From positions 13,895,686-13,959,685 of the forward strand of contig OU015534.1 of the NCBI GenBank assembly GCA_907165065.1: a DNA stretch of 64,000 nucleotides. The letters run 5' to 3'. Under the pieces are notes generated by a model that made no database searches, was not told the origin of the DNA, and saw only the letters and a list, made by a program, of their open reading frames with translations. Positions 1 through 11,100 of the stretch are shown here, one piece after another. Position numbers and translations under genes: made by a program. Numbering within the stretch: the stretch's first letter is position 1; every line of letters begins with the position of its first letter. The stretch is from Caprimulgus europaeus (lineage: Eukaryota; Chordata; Aves; Caprimulgiformes; Caprimulgidae).

Positions 1-1635
1 GTGATGAAAGGGGCTCTTCAATGAACAGAGTGCTCATTGGTCACTTATAAGGGATTATTCAATTATCTAATAATTAAACCTTTAGATAATGAAATATTTT
101 TTAAAAGGAGGAGGAGAAAAAACAGCAACAAGGACTTTGCTTGAGCAGATGTAAAACTGACACATCTGCCTCCCTCGATACTAGCAAATTGGCTCTTTCA
201 ATATGTTTCATTTGTTCTCCTGCCAGTTGCTGATCTCTTGTCAATTTACTCTCAAACTTGGAAGAAAATTAAATGGTTTGATGACATACTGGTTTCTGTA
301 TTTTATCTTTGAAATGCAAAATATATATTTCAATGATCTTAGAAATGTTTCACGTCTTTGAAATCTTTGCAATTTTAAGATGCTGGGCTTGATCCCCATC
401 TGGAACATAAGGGCATAACTCCCTCTAACTAAATTAAGATAGGCAGTTTATCACAGCTGGTGATCTTGTCCATAGTTTTTCCAGAGATTAACACAGAGCA
501 TGTCACATGCTTATTTAGAAATACGCAGTGTGAAAGAGGTGACTCCCTATATGCTTTAGGCATTCTTGAAAATACCTACAGTAAATGATTGCCTAAAAAT
601 GCTTCCTCATAGCCTTAAATACTCAAAATCAAACAATGGAACTGTCATCACAGCAAATTACACAAGGAAAGAAAAATCCTAGCAACATTAACTGCATCAG
701 CCACCTGCTCTATAAAGGTTATTAAAATGATGGAAATAGTATGTTGGCTATGTCATACATGCAGACTAAAACCCCCAGCAGGTCCAATATCCCATGCTAC
801 AAGTTATAATTTATATATCTATAATTTACACTCTACTATAACTTATACAACATTTATCAAAATACTGTCTGGAAAAGACTGGCTACTGACTGGGGCACTC
901 TCATTCCTTTCACTGTGGCTACTTACTTCTTTAGTCACAACTTGACAAAACGATTTCGGCACCAAAAGCAGGACTTTGACAAATGCCTGTGTTGGGCTCC
1001 TTGATATGCTCAGAATCACCTTGACCCTGCCAACAATAAGCAGCCCAGTCTCTATTTTTTAGTGATGCCTCAATTTCACTGGGAACTCTTTATCAAGAAG
1101 ATGGGGTGCTATAATCACAGTTTGCCTAACACATATATGGGAATGTGTGTTGTACTCAACACAGCTGCAGACACTTACTCAAACACAGGAAGAAGAAAAG
1201 AAGAAAGAGAAGGAGGTAGTGACAATGTTCTCTTCATCAGCAGTGTTTTAACTTGCAGGAGTTTAAAGGCAGTCCTAAACAAACCCGCTCTCCTCTGGTC
1301 CTGAAAAACACCCTAATCACCCAGCTGCAGGCAGTATCTGAGCTGAAATTCACTCCATCCCTCCTACTGAAGATACTCCTGTTGGCAAAGAAATTCAATC
1401 ACCCTGAGCCCATGAGCATATCTTTCCAGCTGGGCAGGTAGCATCTTCATGTGGGAGTCTTGATTTCAGGTTCCTGCCCTAGGGATGCCTAATATATTTT
1501 ATCCAAGAATTGTTTAAAATAAAACAATCTGTCATATAAATGAATGGAAAAAGGCACAATTTCAGAGTTACTGCCACTATGGATGGCAAATATAGATGAA
1601 AATGCTTACATTTAGGCATTTGTGACTGAAAACAA
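1..1635. other. Non-coding stretch, nothing recognised
   Basis: A+T-rich, probably intronic. Open frames at 727-945, 1062-1304 and 1253-1441 overlap or are short, have no domain and no good splice frame, and are treated as chance. Confidence 0.5.
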
Positions 1636-1740
1636 TGGCTTCCCTCTCTTTATGCTAAGTTTACCCATCTGTAAAACAGACATATTACAGTTTACCTAAC
1701 TTAGAGAAATGGGATAATACTGCTTTGGCAAAAGGAAGGC
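1636..1740 (+). mobile_element. MIR / CORE-SINE relic (plus strand)
   Basis: Seen: gctaagtttacccatctgta, followed by aaacagacatattacag, tttacctaac and agaaatgggataatactg. This follows the MIR core and tail order: cctcagtttcctcatctgta, then aaatggggataataa, then acctacctca, then a gattaaatgag-like block. Divergence is high (roughly a quarter of bases by eye) and the tRNA-like 5' part is not visible. MIR elements are ancient tRNA-derived SINEs mobilised by L2; they are common in mammals and rare in birds. Confidence 0.55.
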
Positions 1741-3007
1741 TCCATCACCTTGCTTTACTAGATATAAAAAGTAATATGAATATATTATTTTAAATCAACA
1801 TTAAGAAAGCATAGACTCCAGGACATTTCTGATATTGCTTTGTCTGGAAAATGTAATCCATTTTCTAACAGGTCTCTTGCCGTGCTTGATATTCCACAGA
1901 GCCAGCCTGTGTTACAAAATGTACATAGCTAATCGGCCGAGAAAAGAAATCATAAACAACACTTTATGCTGCATTATTTTATCCATGACAGCATCATTCC
2001 AATTGGTGCAATCTTGAAGTATGGTTGGATCCTGGGACCATACAACCATGCTGATATAGCCCAAGTTAATCTGCTTTTAACATTCCTTAATTCCAGAGGA
2101 GGAAGGTGGTACAAAATCTTCAAGGCTGTCATATCTGTTTTAAAACTTCCTTATGGGTGGCCCACCCCCCCTCCTTTTTTTTTTTTCTGCTTTTGTTTTT
2201 GCATAGTTGTATAAGGAAAAATCTCATTATACTATTACCTATACTTTCCTAAGTGAGTAGTCTGAGCAGGGTATTAGCTGCATTGGCAGTTATTTTCCAA
2301 GGTGGAAGTGACAGCAGCTGCCACTCTGATTGTCCCCGGCACAGAAAGTCTGGCTTCCAGAAGCTCCCAGAGCAGGCACCCAGCACTGCAAGAAACAGGA
2401 ATCTCCTGACCAAGTTTATGTTGGTTTTTTCCCAGGAGCTGGACTGAAATTTTTGTAATATGTGCAAAGTGTCCACACATTCCTTACAAGTCAGCCATCA
2501 CATATTTGCAGTAGCATTGTTTTCACAGGATAATCTTTAGTGATATACAAAATGAAACCTGTTATCTCTTTGGTGAATGCATTTTAAAGTCCAAGGGAAA
2601 GTGTGGGTAAGCAACACAAAGGAGACAGTGAAGATTTGTAGAGCAGTGACAAGAGCTGGCAGAAAGGAAAACTACTTTCTTTAGAAGTGGCTTCTCAGAG
2701 GTCATCTCCCAGTATTATTTAACTCTATGAATCCACACTTGTGCAGTATATATAAATTGGTACTAAAACGTCATTAGACACCATTCCTAGAAATTATTTT
2801 AGAGAAGTGGATCCCAGTGCAGACATTGACCTGAAGATCTTGCTAGATCAGACGCTGAGAGCTATCTCCTATGACAGTCCTGGATACTAAGCCACTGTTA
2901 AATGTCTGTCTTGTCACAGATTTACTCTGTATATGCTTGAAACTGAACCAGATCACATATTTGGCAGGAAACGTAATCCCTCCACAAAGAGGATTAGATC
3001 CTTGGTG

Positions 3008-3105
3008 TGATCCTGCAGTTCTCAGGCACAAATAGCTCTCAGTAAAGCCAGTGTGAAGAATGTTTGTGTATTTCCATTTTGAGTAAGGGACAAGCCCCAA
3101 AAATG
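3008..3105. repeat. Decayed palindromic amniote repeat (tentative)
   Basis: Seen: gatcctgcagttctcaggca at the left, then cagtaaagccagtg, and tccattttgagtaaggga at the right. The arrangement recalls a palindromic repeat I know from turtle, crocodilian and bird DNA (gatcctgcagt..ttact arms around a gaagtcaatggg centre). The inverted arms are poorly preserved, so this is tentative. It overlaps the longest open frame of the window (160 codons, minus strand, 2843-3325). Confidence 0.35.
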
Positions 3106-3844
3106 GGGTTATGAGAGCAAAAGCTCTTGTCTCCAGTGATCCACATGGCTTGGATGGCATGAGAAGGGATAGGAGACAGACACAAACTGCACAGTGCGTG
3201 AACATAATGCCTACATTTGAATTCATACAGAGAAACTGGATTATTTTTTTATTATTTTCTAAAGCCCCAAGAATTGGTATGAAAGAGAGCAAGGCATGGC
3301 TCCTGGTTGGAGCAGCGTCAGACAAAACAACTGAATGAATGACAACTTAGGGATCCTCCCTGTCCTGGTTTTTGCAGTTAAACTATCACACTCCCTTAGA
3401 GCCAACAACTCCAAAATTCCCCCATCAAATCGACTCCCAGTTTTGAGACTCTCTTTGACTTTCTCTGCTCCTTTCTTCTGTTCAGGCAGTCCTCGTCCCC
3501 CTCCTAACAGCCATGCCATGCCATGCCTTTCTGTCCTTTCTTGCTGACTGTATTGCCTAAATTATAGCTAGTCCCACCCCTCTGTCATTCCTTGTGCTCC
3601 CCATTTCTGAAGGGTATGCATTTGGGATACACTAGCCCTTTTGCCTTAAAACTCTAGGTGTGGATCTCAGCAATTGCTGAAAGTCTCCCAAGAAAAAGGG
3701 AAGAGAGGGAGAGCAAACCTGCAGTTATCCTCTGGTATGTCTGCACTGCTCTCAATCTCTTCTAAAATAATGGAATAAATATTATGAGCATAAAAATAAT
3801 CTGGAACAACAGGGGAACCATGACCAGTAAATAGTTTGTATTTT

Positions 3845-4262
3845 CAAAGAACAGATCATACCGGACAAATATAATTGCTTCTTCAGAATTTTCTAGGTTA
3901 GTGTACAGAAGGAACAGAGTGCAATATATCTGGGCTGTAGTGTAGTATTTGATACAGTGGCTCACAAAATCTTATTAGAAAAATAATTTATAATGTCTTG
4001 GATAAGAGTGCTATCATGTGGATTGAAAACTGGCTGAAGGAATGTAAACAAAGGATAATGAGTCATGACAAACAGCACTGCACTGAGCTGTGAAGAGGTA
4101 TCCAGTTGGGTTGCCACAGGAGTTGGTGTTAAGCCCAGTTTTATTTTACATATTTATTAATGCTCTGGAAAAAGAGATTAACAGCCTGAGAATTAAATTC
4201 ACAGATGATACCAAATTACTAGATGTTGTTAACACCAATCAGGACAGAGATATTCTATAGAG
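3845..4262 (+). mobile_element. Ancient CR1 fragment, reverse-transcriptase core of ORF2
   Basis: Seen: on the plus strand agatcataccggacaaat is followed at the expected distance by tttgatacagtggctcacaa (FDTVAHK, the conserved FDTV..K motif before the palm domain), tggattgaaaactggctgaa (WIENWL), a decayed gtgccacaggagttggtgtt (VPQGSVLGP region), a tttattaatgctctggaaaa stretch (FINDLE) and attcacagatgataccaaatt. The last is the FADDTK catalytic motif, with serine/threonine changes possible from decay. Stops and shifts break the frame throughout. Neither end of the element is present, so this is an internal remnant. Family assignment to CR1 rather than a related L3-type element is by motif order only. 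Confidence 0.75.
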
Positions 4263-7021
4263 GGGAAGCAGAGAGGATGGGAATGGGAAGAGTCAGTGAC
4301 CAGATTTACCTATGCAAATATGTGAGGGAGGGTTTTATTCTCAACTGACAACAACAGGAGCCCATGGGCAGACCAGCCAAAAGCAGTCTACATCTGATCT
4401 GTCAAAGGCTGAGAAATAACAACAAAATCAGATAGGAGATAATTAGTAATTATAACATTTCCCCAAAAGATACCAGGTAAGGCTTCAAGCTCATTTTCTT
4501 CTCTCAGTAAGTTTCAATGTTTGGGATTTTTTTAAGATTTTGCCTGGTTGCATGCTGGTTACAGAGAGATGTAGCATATAGCAGTGTAATACAGAGTCAT
4601 CTGTCTTCACATCAATATATCATGTCAATTTTCTGAGGAGAAATCAGGGGTAAAAATCTTCCCATTTTCTTTGTATACCTTGTTTACTTATACTATTAAC
4701 ATGAAGAGAATAGAAGTAGTAAAAATTGACACAGAGGTAATAAGCTCTTTCAGAAATTTCATTCTTCACAAGCAGCTCAACACCACCCCCTTGCCCCTCC
4801 CCCCAGCCCAAATTGTATGTGCTTAGAGATGTTAAAGCAAAATAAATTATCTAGCTATTTGCAGCAGCTTCCTAATAGATTTCACATTACAGAATGAAAA
4901 AAAGATTTTTTTTTTCAAGTACTATGCTCTATGTGCTGTAAAAAACCTGTGAAAGTATTCCATTGTCCTAATCTATCTTAGTGAAACTATGTGCAGAGTA
5001 CTTAACTACAGTACATTTTTATTTATTTCTTATCCATTTATAAAGTTCATTTTTATGATAAATTGGATATGGATCTAAATTTTGTAATTAAGTTTTTGGA
5101 CCTTTTATGTAGATTAAAGGAATTAGGATGGTTTCAATGCCTTTTAAATGTACATAGTACGGTTTATATACTTGTGTATTTATAAAGAATCTTTCCTATT
5201 TTATAGCACAAGGAGCAGGAAAATCCAAATAGACTGTAGGTCTAATGAGACTTTTCAGTTCAACTAAGATTTTGTATCTTAAGATAACATTACATTACTC
5301 AAAATGAAGCCAAGCAAAATACATGGGAACACCTCATATAAAAAATGCTTCTGAATACTTGCAGCAAACAAAACATTCCTCAAGATCTGCAGCTACTGAG
5401 ACCTGACTTCCTACCATTTTACGTCTTGAGTTTGCTTGACTTTGGTGGCTAAGAAAATTTAAGCTCAAGGTCAATTTTTTTTCATGACTCAAGCCAAAGT
5501 AAAATTACCCTTCCATGTGGATTCTTCAGTGTATGTGAGCATAGAGTGTGACTTCTCATTCAGATTATTTACACAAAACTTTTTAAAAAAATGTGGTGGT
5601 TTTTTTTGCTTTGTTTTTTTTCAAATTTAGTGGAAGACAAGTGAGTTCAAAAGGTACTGAACATGACCACACTTCAATGTCATTCCCGCAGAGTAGCTTA
5701 ACATGTTGGCTAAAATAAAGTCACTCATTAAAGATTTCATTATTCTCTACTTTTCTTCCTGGCTAGGAAAGTTTGATATGGAAAACTGGAGAAAAATCAA
5801 CCTGTGAGGGAGTAATTAGTTAGCACGTAAGTGCCTTCAGGTTGCTTCAAGTTAGAAGAGAGGACAGCTTCAGCAAAGGTGCGATGTCTGGCTCTAAGTA
5901 CAGATCCTGAATACTTGAGGATCTGATTTCAGATGCCTACCAGGGTTCAGAGCAGAATCTGACAATGACTGCCATGAGAGATTAAATGAATCAGCCTTTT
6001 GAAATATCTGTCACTGTCAGTGGCCACTATTTTTTCATCTAAGTATTCCCAAAGAGACTACTAAGGGAGCAAGGTTAAAAATTTCCAGGAGGAATTTGGC
6101 TGTAGTAGTATCCAAGTCAATATAAATTTTGGTTTTTTACTATGCTTTTACTTGCTTGACATAAAACAGAACTATGTGGATGCTTTATTTTTTAAGAGAA
6201 TGTTAGATCCCATAAAATTCTTAGAACTAGAAAGGGAAAAATCCCTGGGCCTGAATCTCAGTTGATGAAAACTGTTGTGGTTACTTTGAATTTAGAGAAC
6301 GCCTTTCAAAGCTGATAAAAATTAATTTAAATGAGTTCTATTATATTACAATTTTCTCTTTTGTCTCAAGAATTGAACACATATTTTTTGTGGAATATTT
6401 GCAGAGACTTTTCCTTCCAACAAAATTTGTACTAAAGTTACACCCAAATTTGCCTGGAAGATTTGTGTGAGCCTGTTTCTAGGAGCAATCTGGTATCACC
6501 TTTAAATCTACGTAGCATTGTGATTATCTTGCAAATTCACAAGACTTTGATTCTATTTTCTATTTTCAAATTCACAAGACTTTCTATACTATTTTCGATA
6601 GAGGTAGTATCCTCAGTGCTAGTCTGAATGCTCTGAATGTTAAGTGTCAGTCTCTGGCTGGATTCTCTACATTTCTGTCTGTGAACACATAGCACTTGGC
6701 CCTTGATTACTACTTTTAAATTGATCTGTTGCTTCATAAAAGTATTTCAGAGTATCAGTTTCCAAATTAATGATTTTTCTCTCAAGCTCTGACTTCGAGA
6801 GCTTACAGTGCAGAATCATGCAGTCCAGCTACTTGAATCAAATTGAATTCCATCCATCTGCAATTCAGATCCAAATTCTTTCAGTGCTGTTGGCTCATCT
6901 AGGTAAAGAGCAGCTGTTGTCCTGTTAAAGTGACTGTAAATAATTCTAACTTCAAGCTTCAAGAATGAAATTTACCCTGCTTCACTGGGGACCACTTAAT
7001 CCCCAGGATGTTCCTGGATTT
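4263..7021. other. Non-coding stretch, nothing recognised
   Basis: A+T-rich sequence with several short T or A runs (for example about 4900 and 5590-5622). No exon, RNA gene or identifiable repeat. Confidence 0.5.
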
Positions 7022-7103
7022 GGTCTTCAGCTGGTGGGAGTTGTATAACTCTGCTGTCATCGATCGAGTTGTGCTGCTTTACAGCAGGTGAAGATCTGGC
7101 CCT
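7022..7103. repeat. Palindromic MITE-like amniote repeat
   Basis: Seen: ggtcttcagctggtgggagt at the left and gctttacagcaggtgaagat at the right are imperfect inverted arms (CTTCAgCTGgTG against CTTCAcCTGcTG), with an ataactc/gagttgt inner pair around a short centre. The outer right flank continues ctggccc. The layout matches a hairpin-type repeat common in turtles, crocodilians and birds, with aaatcagc and ccagctgaggatctggccc in its best copies. The same family appears at 31.0 and 60.5 kb in this window. No coding capacity. Confidence 0.6.
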
Positions 7104-8022
7104 GGCAGAATCGGTGCACAGAAGTATGGAGCTGCGTGCCAGCTCTGCAGCCAACAGGCCAGAGTGCACTTGCTGGGTACAAAGGGATGTGGGGTCATTA
7201 TGCTGAGTCAGAAACCCTGACGTTATCCTATTGTACAGGTTGCTTGCACCCATAGACTCCAGGTGAGGAGCAGAAACATGCTTAGGGTTTCTTTCTCGTG
7301 CTGTGACCATCTCTCATTTTTCATCCCCAACAAGCCTGTTACTGTGCTTTTTTGGGAGTTACATACATTCTGTCACATAAACAGTACCACACCAGAGAAA
7401 GACTTGTTTACAGCAGAGATTCAATAAAGTGGCTAAAGGAAGAATTTTTCAATGAAAAGAGATGGGCCCTAACCAAGAAGAAAGGTAGTTGTTGTTAAAG
7501 CAACTATATAAGAATAGCAGATGAATCATGATGTGATAGCACTATTTGAAAGAATGTTTTGAATGGAGCTGTCAGCAAGTATTTTAATAGCAAGTCTTAA
7601 ATTTCTGCTTTATGGGGTTTTTAACCACCAAGAAGAAAACATAAGTAACAAGGAGGGATTTAGGAATTGTTTAGTGTTTGGCTGTTCAAAAAAAGAAAAA
7701 GAGCCCTCCACATGCATTGCAGCTAATGAAAATTGCCATTATGTTTTTTTTGCTGGTTTTCTTTTCCTCCATTTGCGGATGTTAAACACTGTAATAATGC
7801 AACATCCTTATGATTTTCTAAATCTTCTCAATAAGGAGGATATTATCTACTTATTTAATTACCAAATCTCCAACGGCAAGGAGCTGCTACCACCAGCAGC
7901 TCCAGCTGATTCACATAGTTTCCCTCCCTAATTAAAGGGTCCTTGCAGTTAAAAATAAAGTAATAAATCAATCAAAAGCCCAAACTGCCAACAGAAGATA
8001 GGGAGAAAATAAAGCACTTCAG

Positions 8023-8134
8023 GGACAGATTTTCAATTGCTCAGCACCCACAACTGGGATTTTTCTTTTGAAACAACTCAGTTGTCCTTTAGGCACCTAG
8101 GATAAGAGCCAATGAGTTCAAAAGTGCTCAACAA
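8023..8134. repeat. Palindromic amniote repeat, second type
   Basis: Seen: ggacagattttcaattgctc and agcacccacaactgggattt at the left; ctcagttgtcctttaggcac ctag in the middle right; and gttcaaaagtgctcaaca at the end. Best copies of this family, as I recall from reptile and bird DNA, read cagattttcaaaagtgctca, then gcacccacaactcccattga, with the inverse arrangement on the other side, and are often joined to tttaggcaccta units. The left half is clear; the right half is rearranged. Confidence 0.55.
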
Positions 8135-11100
8135 ATATTTATTTGGAAAATCCCCCCCTAACTGTGGCTTTGTGTCCTACAGCCATTGTGGCTTCCAAAA
8201 GTCAATTGGAAGTTACCTCTATGTTGGAGGAAAGTAATAAGCCTCACTCCTTCTGCAGGAAACATTATTGTACTCATCCACGCTCTTGCCATTGCTTACT
8301 GCAACAAGAACAGAGGTGGCAGTTATATCAAGAGACTATTTTTACCACACTGCCAGTGAGAGCAGCAATAGCCTTGCACTTGGATCAAAACCAGATGTCC
8401 ATATTGCGGCCCAGACCCCTTAGTTTGACTATCAAGCTCAAAATTGAACGCTGCTGTCATGCATAGCATTCCTTGAGGGTAATGTGCCATTGTCAGGTTA
8501 AATGTTTTCTGAACATTCATCAGTCTAAGGCCAAAACTTGAGTAATAATTCAAGGGCACTTTACAGCTAATAAAAGCTGCAATAACTTTCTCTGAGAACA
8601 CAGAATACAGCCCAGAGGCCTTTTAGCACCTCCCTCCCATTCAACAAAAAACATTTAGCAGTATTAGCATACTACCTGTTTATTCAAGAGGATGTACAAG
8701 AAGTTCAGTTAACAGTTCTTTCTTTGCAGCCAACAGCTGTGTAAATATTATCCTAGCCTCTCCTTTGACATCTTCTAAGCCTCAGACCTCACATGCAAAA
8801 TGATACAAGCTCAACACTTCTGTAGCCCACCACTGTGTCCTGACACACCCAGAACTGAATATCTAGTTTCTCCTGTGAGAGCAGTGATGTTGTATGATGC
8901 ACCCCTGAAGTGACCTCATTTTTTAAACACAGCTTTTTACTAAGAATTTCCTAGATTTTAACAATGGAGCTGAGTATGATGAAAGCTTTGTGGAATAAAC
9001 ATACCAAGATTTGCATGACAACCCTAAGAAAGCAGCCAAATTGCAGCTCTGCATCGTTTACAACTGCTATCCCACACAGTTTCTATTTTGATTGGCATAG
9101 ATGAAAAGCTGTCTTAAGTTTTAGAAACTTCTCCTCATCTCTTCTTTCAAGTCAATACACTTTTGAAGGCTATTTGCCTTCCCCATTTTCTCTGTGGTAG
9201 TTAAGGAGATTAAAATCTTTCTGTATGCACCAGATGTCCTTTACACAATGGGACAGAAATATTGATATTTTCAAATTGCACAGTGGGTCATATTTATGAA
9301 TTGATGCATGCTTCATCATAGCTCTAAACAGTGAAATGTTTTGGATAGGTACGAAGGGCCCGAATCTTTTTGCCTGAGTACCTGCAGCTTCCACAGATCT
9401 CCCTTCTGAACTTCATACAGGCTGATTTTGAAAAGGTGGAACTTCCTCAGGATCCTTGATAACCACCAAAATTATTTATTCAAGACAACAAGTAATGTAA
9501 AGCCTCCACTGTAATATGATTTTTCACCTAGTCCTTTCCCATCACAACAAAGAACTAATGCAAGGCTCAGAGAGCTTAGGCTGAGCTCTCTGCTCTGAAC
9601 AGCTCTGAACAGCTCTCTGCTCTCAAGGCAGAGCTTAGCTGAACTCTCTCAGTCCATGCCAACATACTGAAGATTTTATCTAGCATTTTTTTTAGGACAT
9701 CTGATGTTACAGAGATCAGTGATGAAGACCTTCATGTGGTGCAGAGATCACAGCTGCAATAACTCCATGCCCTCCATGACACATCTGACACAAGCCGTGA
9801 GCCAGGGCTGTGCTGTCCTCAACCCATTTGAACTCTGGGGACACCTGAAAACCATTACAACATTAGGAGGGCAGTGAGGATCACTGGACTGTCTCCCAAC
9901 CTGGAATTGAACACGAGGAGATAGGGCAATGGTCCTGGGAATGGACCTGCAGCTCCTCTGAGCAGGCGGAGCAGGAGAGAAGCAGTGGTCTTCTGGTGTA
10001 GGACGAAATTCACCTTTACCCTTAGTTTTCCTTTGGTAAATTTCTGGGAATGAAAACTGCAATACTTCAGCCCAATTTCACATTCTTTAAAATTGAAATG
10101 CAGACACTTTGCCACAAATAAATATTAAATATATAAACATGCAAGTCACCATCTATGCTTATGCTTTCCCTCACTCCAACTTATGTAGATTGCTGCCTAT
10201 GTGCATAGCTTTCATTACAAATAAAATATAAAAGCCAAGGCATATCCTGAAGAGCTATTTTTCTTTATTGCAACACCATTACATGAAGCCTACTAACATA
10301 AACAAAGATTGGACTCGGCTGTTTTTGAACAAATAACCATTTATTGTCAAGGCTTTTCAGGAGCTTTCATTTTCCTTTTTGAAAAACATGATCCTGTGCC
10401 AACCTAACAAATGTGTAACATTAGGTAATAAGCAAAATAATGGGACACCCTGCCACACTAGTTTATAGTCAACTTTAACTGTCACAGTTGTGCAAGTCGA
10501 AGCTAAGGCAGAAACCTAGTCAAATAAAATAGACATATTAAATAAAAAAACCACCTATGGAGTCCCTTCAGGCATAGCTACTGTTCCTAAATGCTACAAC
10601 CGGCCTTTCAAGTGGGAGGATGCACAGGAATAGCAATCCAAGGGCAGAGCAGCCTCCATGCTGTGCTATCCTCCCCGCCACTGGAACAACATCCAGGAGA
10701 GCACAACCAGAGAGGCTTTTTCCCTGTATTATGTCCCAGCACAGTGGCAGCACGGGACACAGCTGTCTCAGCCCTAAATGAACAACCACGCATATGATGG
10801 GCAGATCAAAGGAGAAGCCCCCACACCTCTGCTGTGCAGACCTGCCTGCTTGCTCAATCTGCTGCATGGCAGCAGGTAAAGCTCTAGCCCTGGTGCTCCT
10901 TGAACATTAATTCCACTAGAAGTCTCCATTTTAATGTTATCATGAATCTCTTAGCCCAAAGTAATCACACAACAACCTATCCATTAGACAATGAACAGAG
11001 ATTATTCAGCTTCCTTGTACCACAGCAAAACAGCAGCTTCCTTCCTGCCAGTGATTGTGGTTGTGATTAACTGCGCAGTTCAAGGTGAAAGAAGAATGCG

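Noticed and set aside
2843..3325. Longest open frame in the window (160 codons, minus strand)
   Set aside because: No domain, signal or codon pattern recognised; it overlaps a probable palindromic repeat relic and there is a competing frame on the other strand. One frame of this length is expected by chance in 64 kb.
8735..8800. Possible third MIR-like relic (agctgtgtaaat, then cctcagacctcacatgcaaaatg)
   Set aside because: Similarity is limited to two short words with irregular spacing.
9748..10115. Two overlapping minus-strand frames of 104 and 86 codons
   Set aside because: They overlap each other in different frames in a GC-richer patch; composition explains the lack of stops.
10568..10867. 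Frames on both strands near 10.7 kb
   Set aside because: Both strands are open in the same GC-richer patch, which is typical of composition rather than coding; no motif or splice pair.
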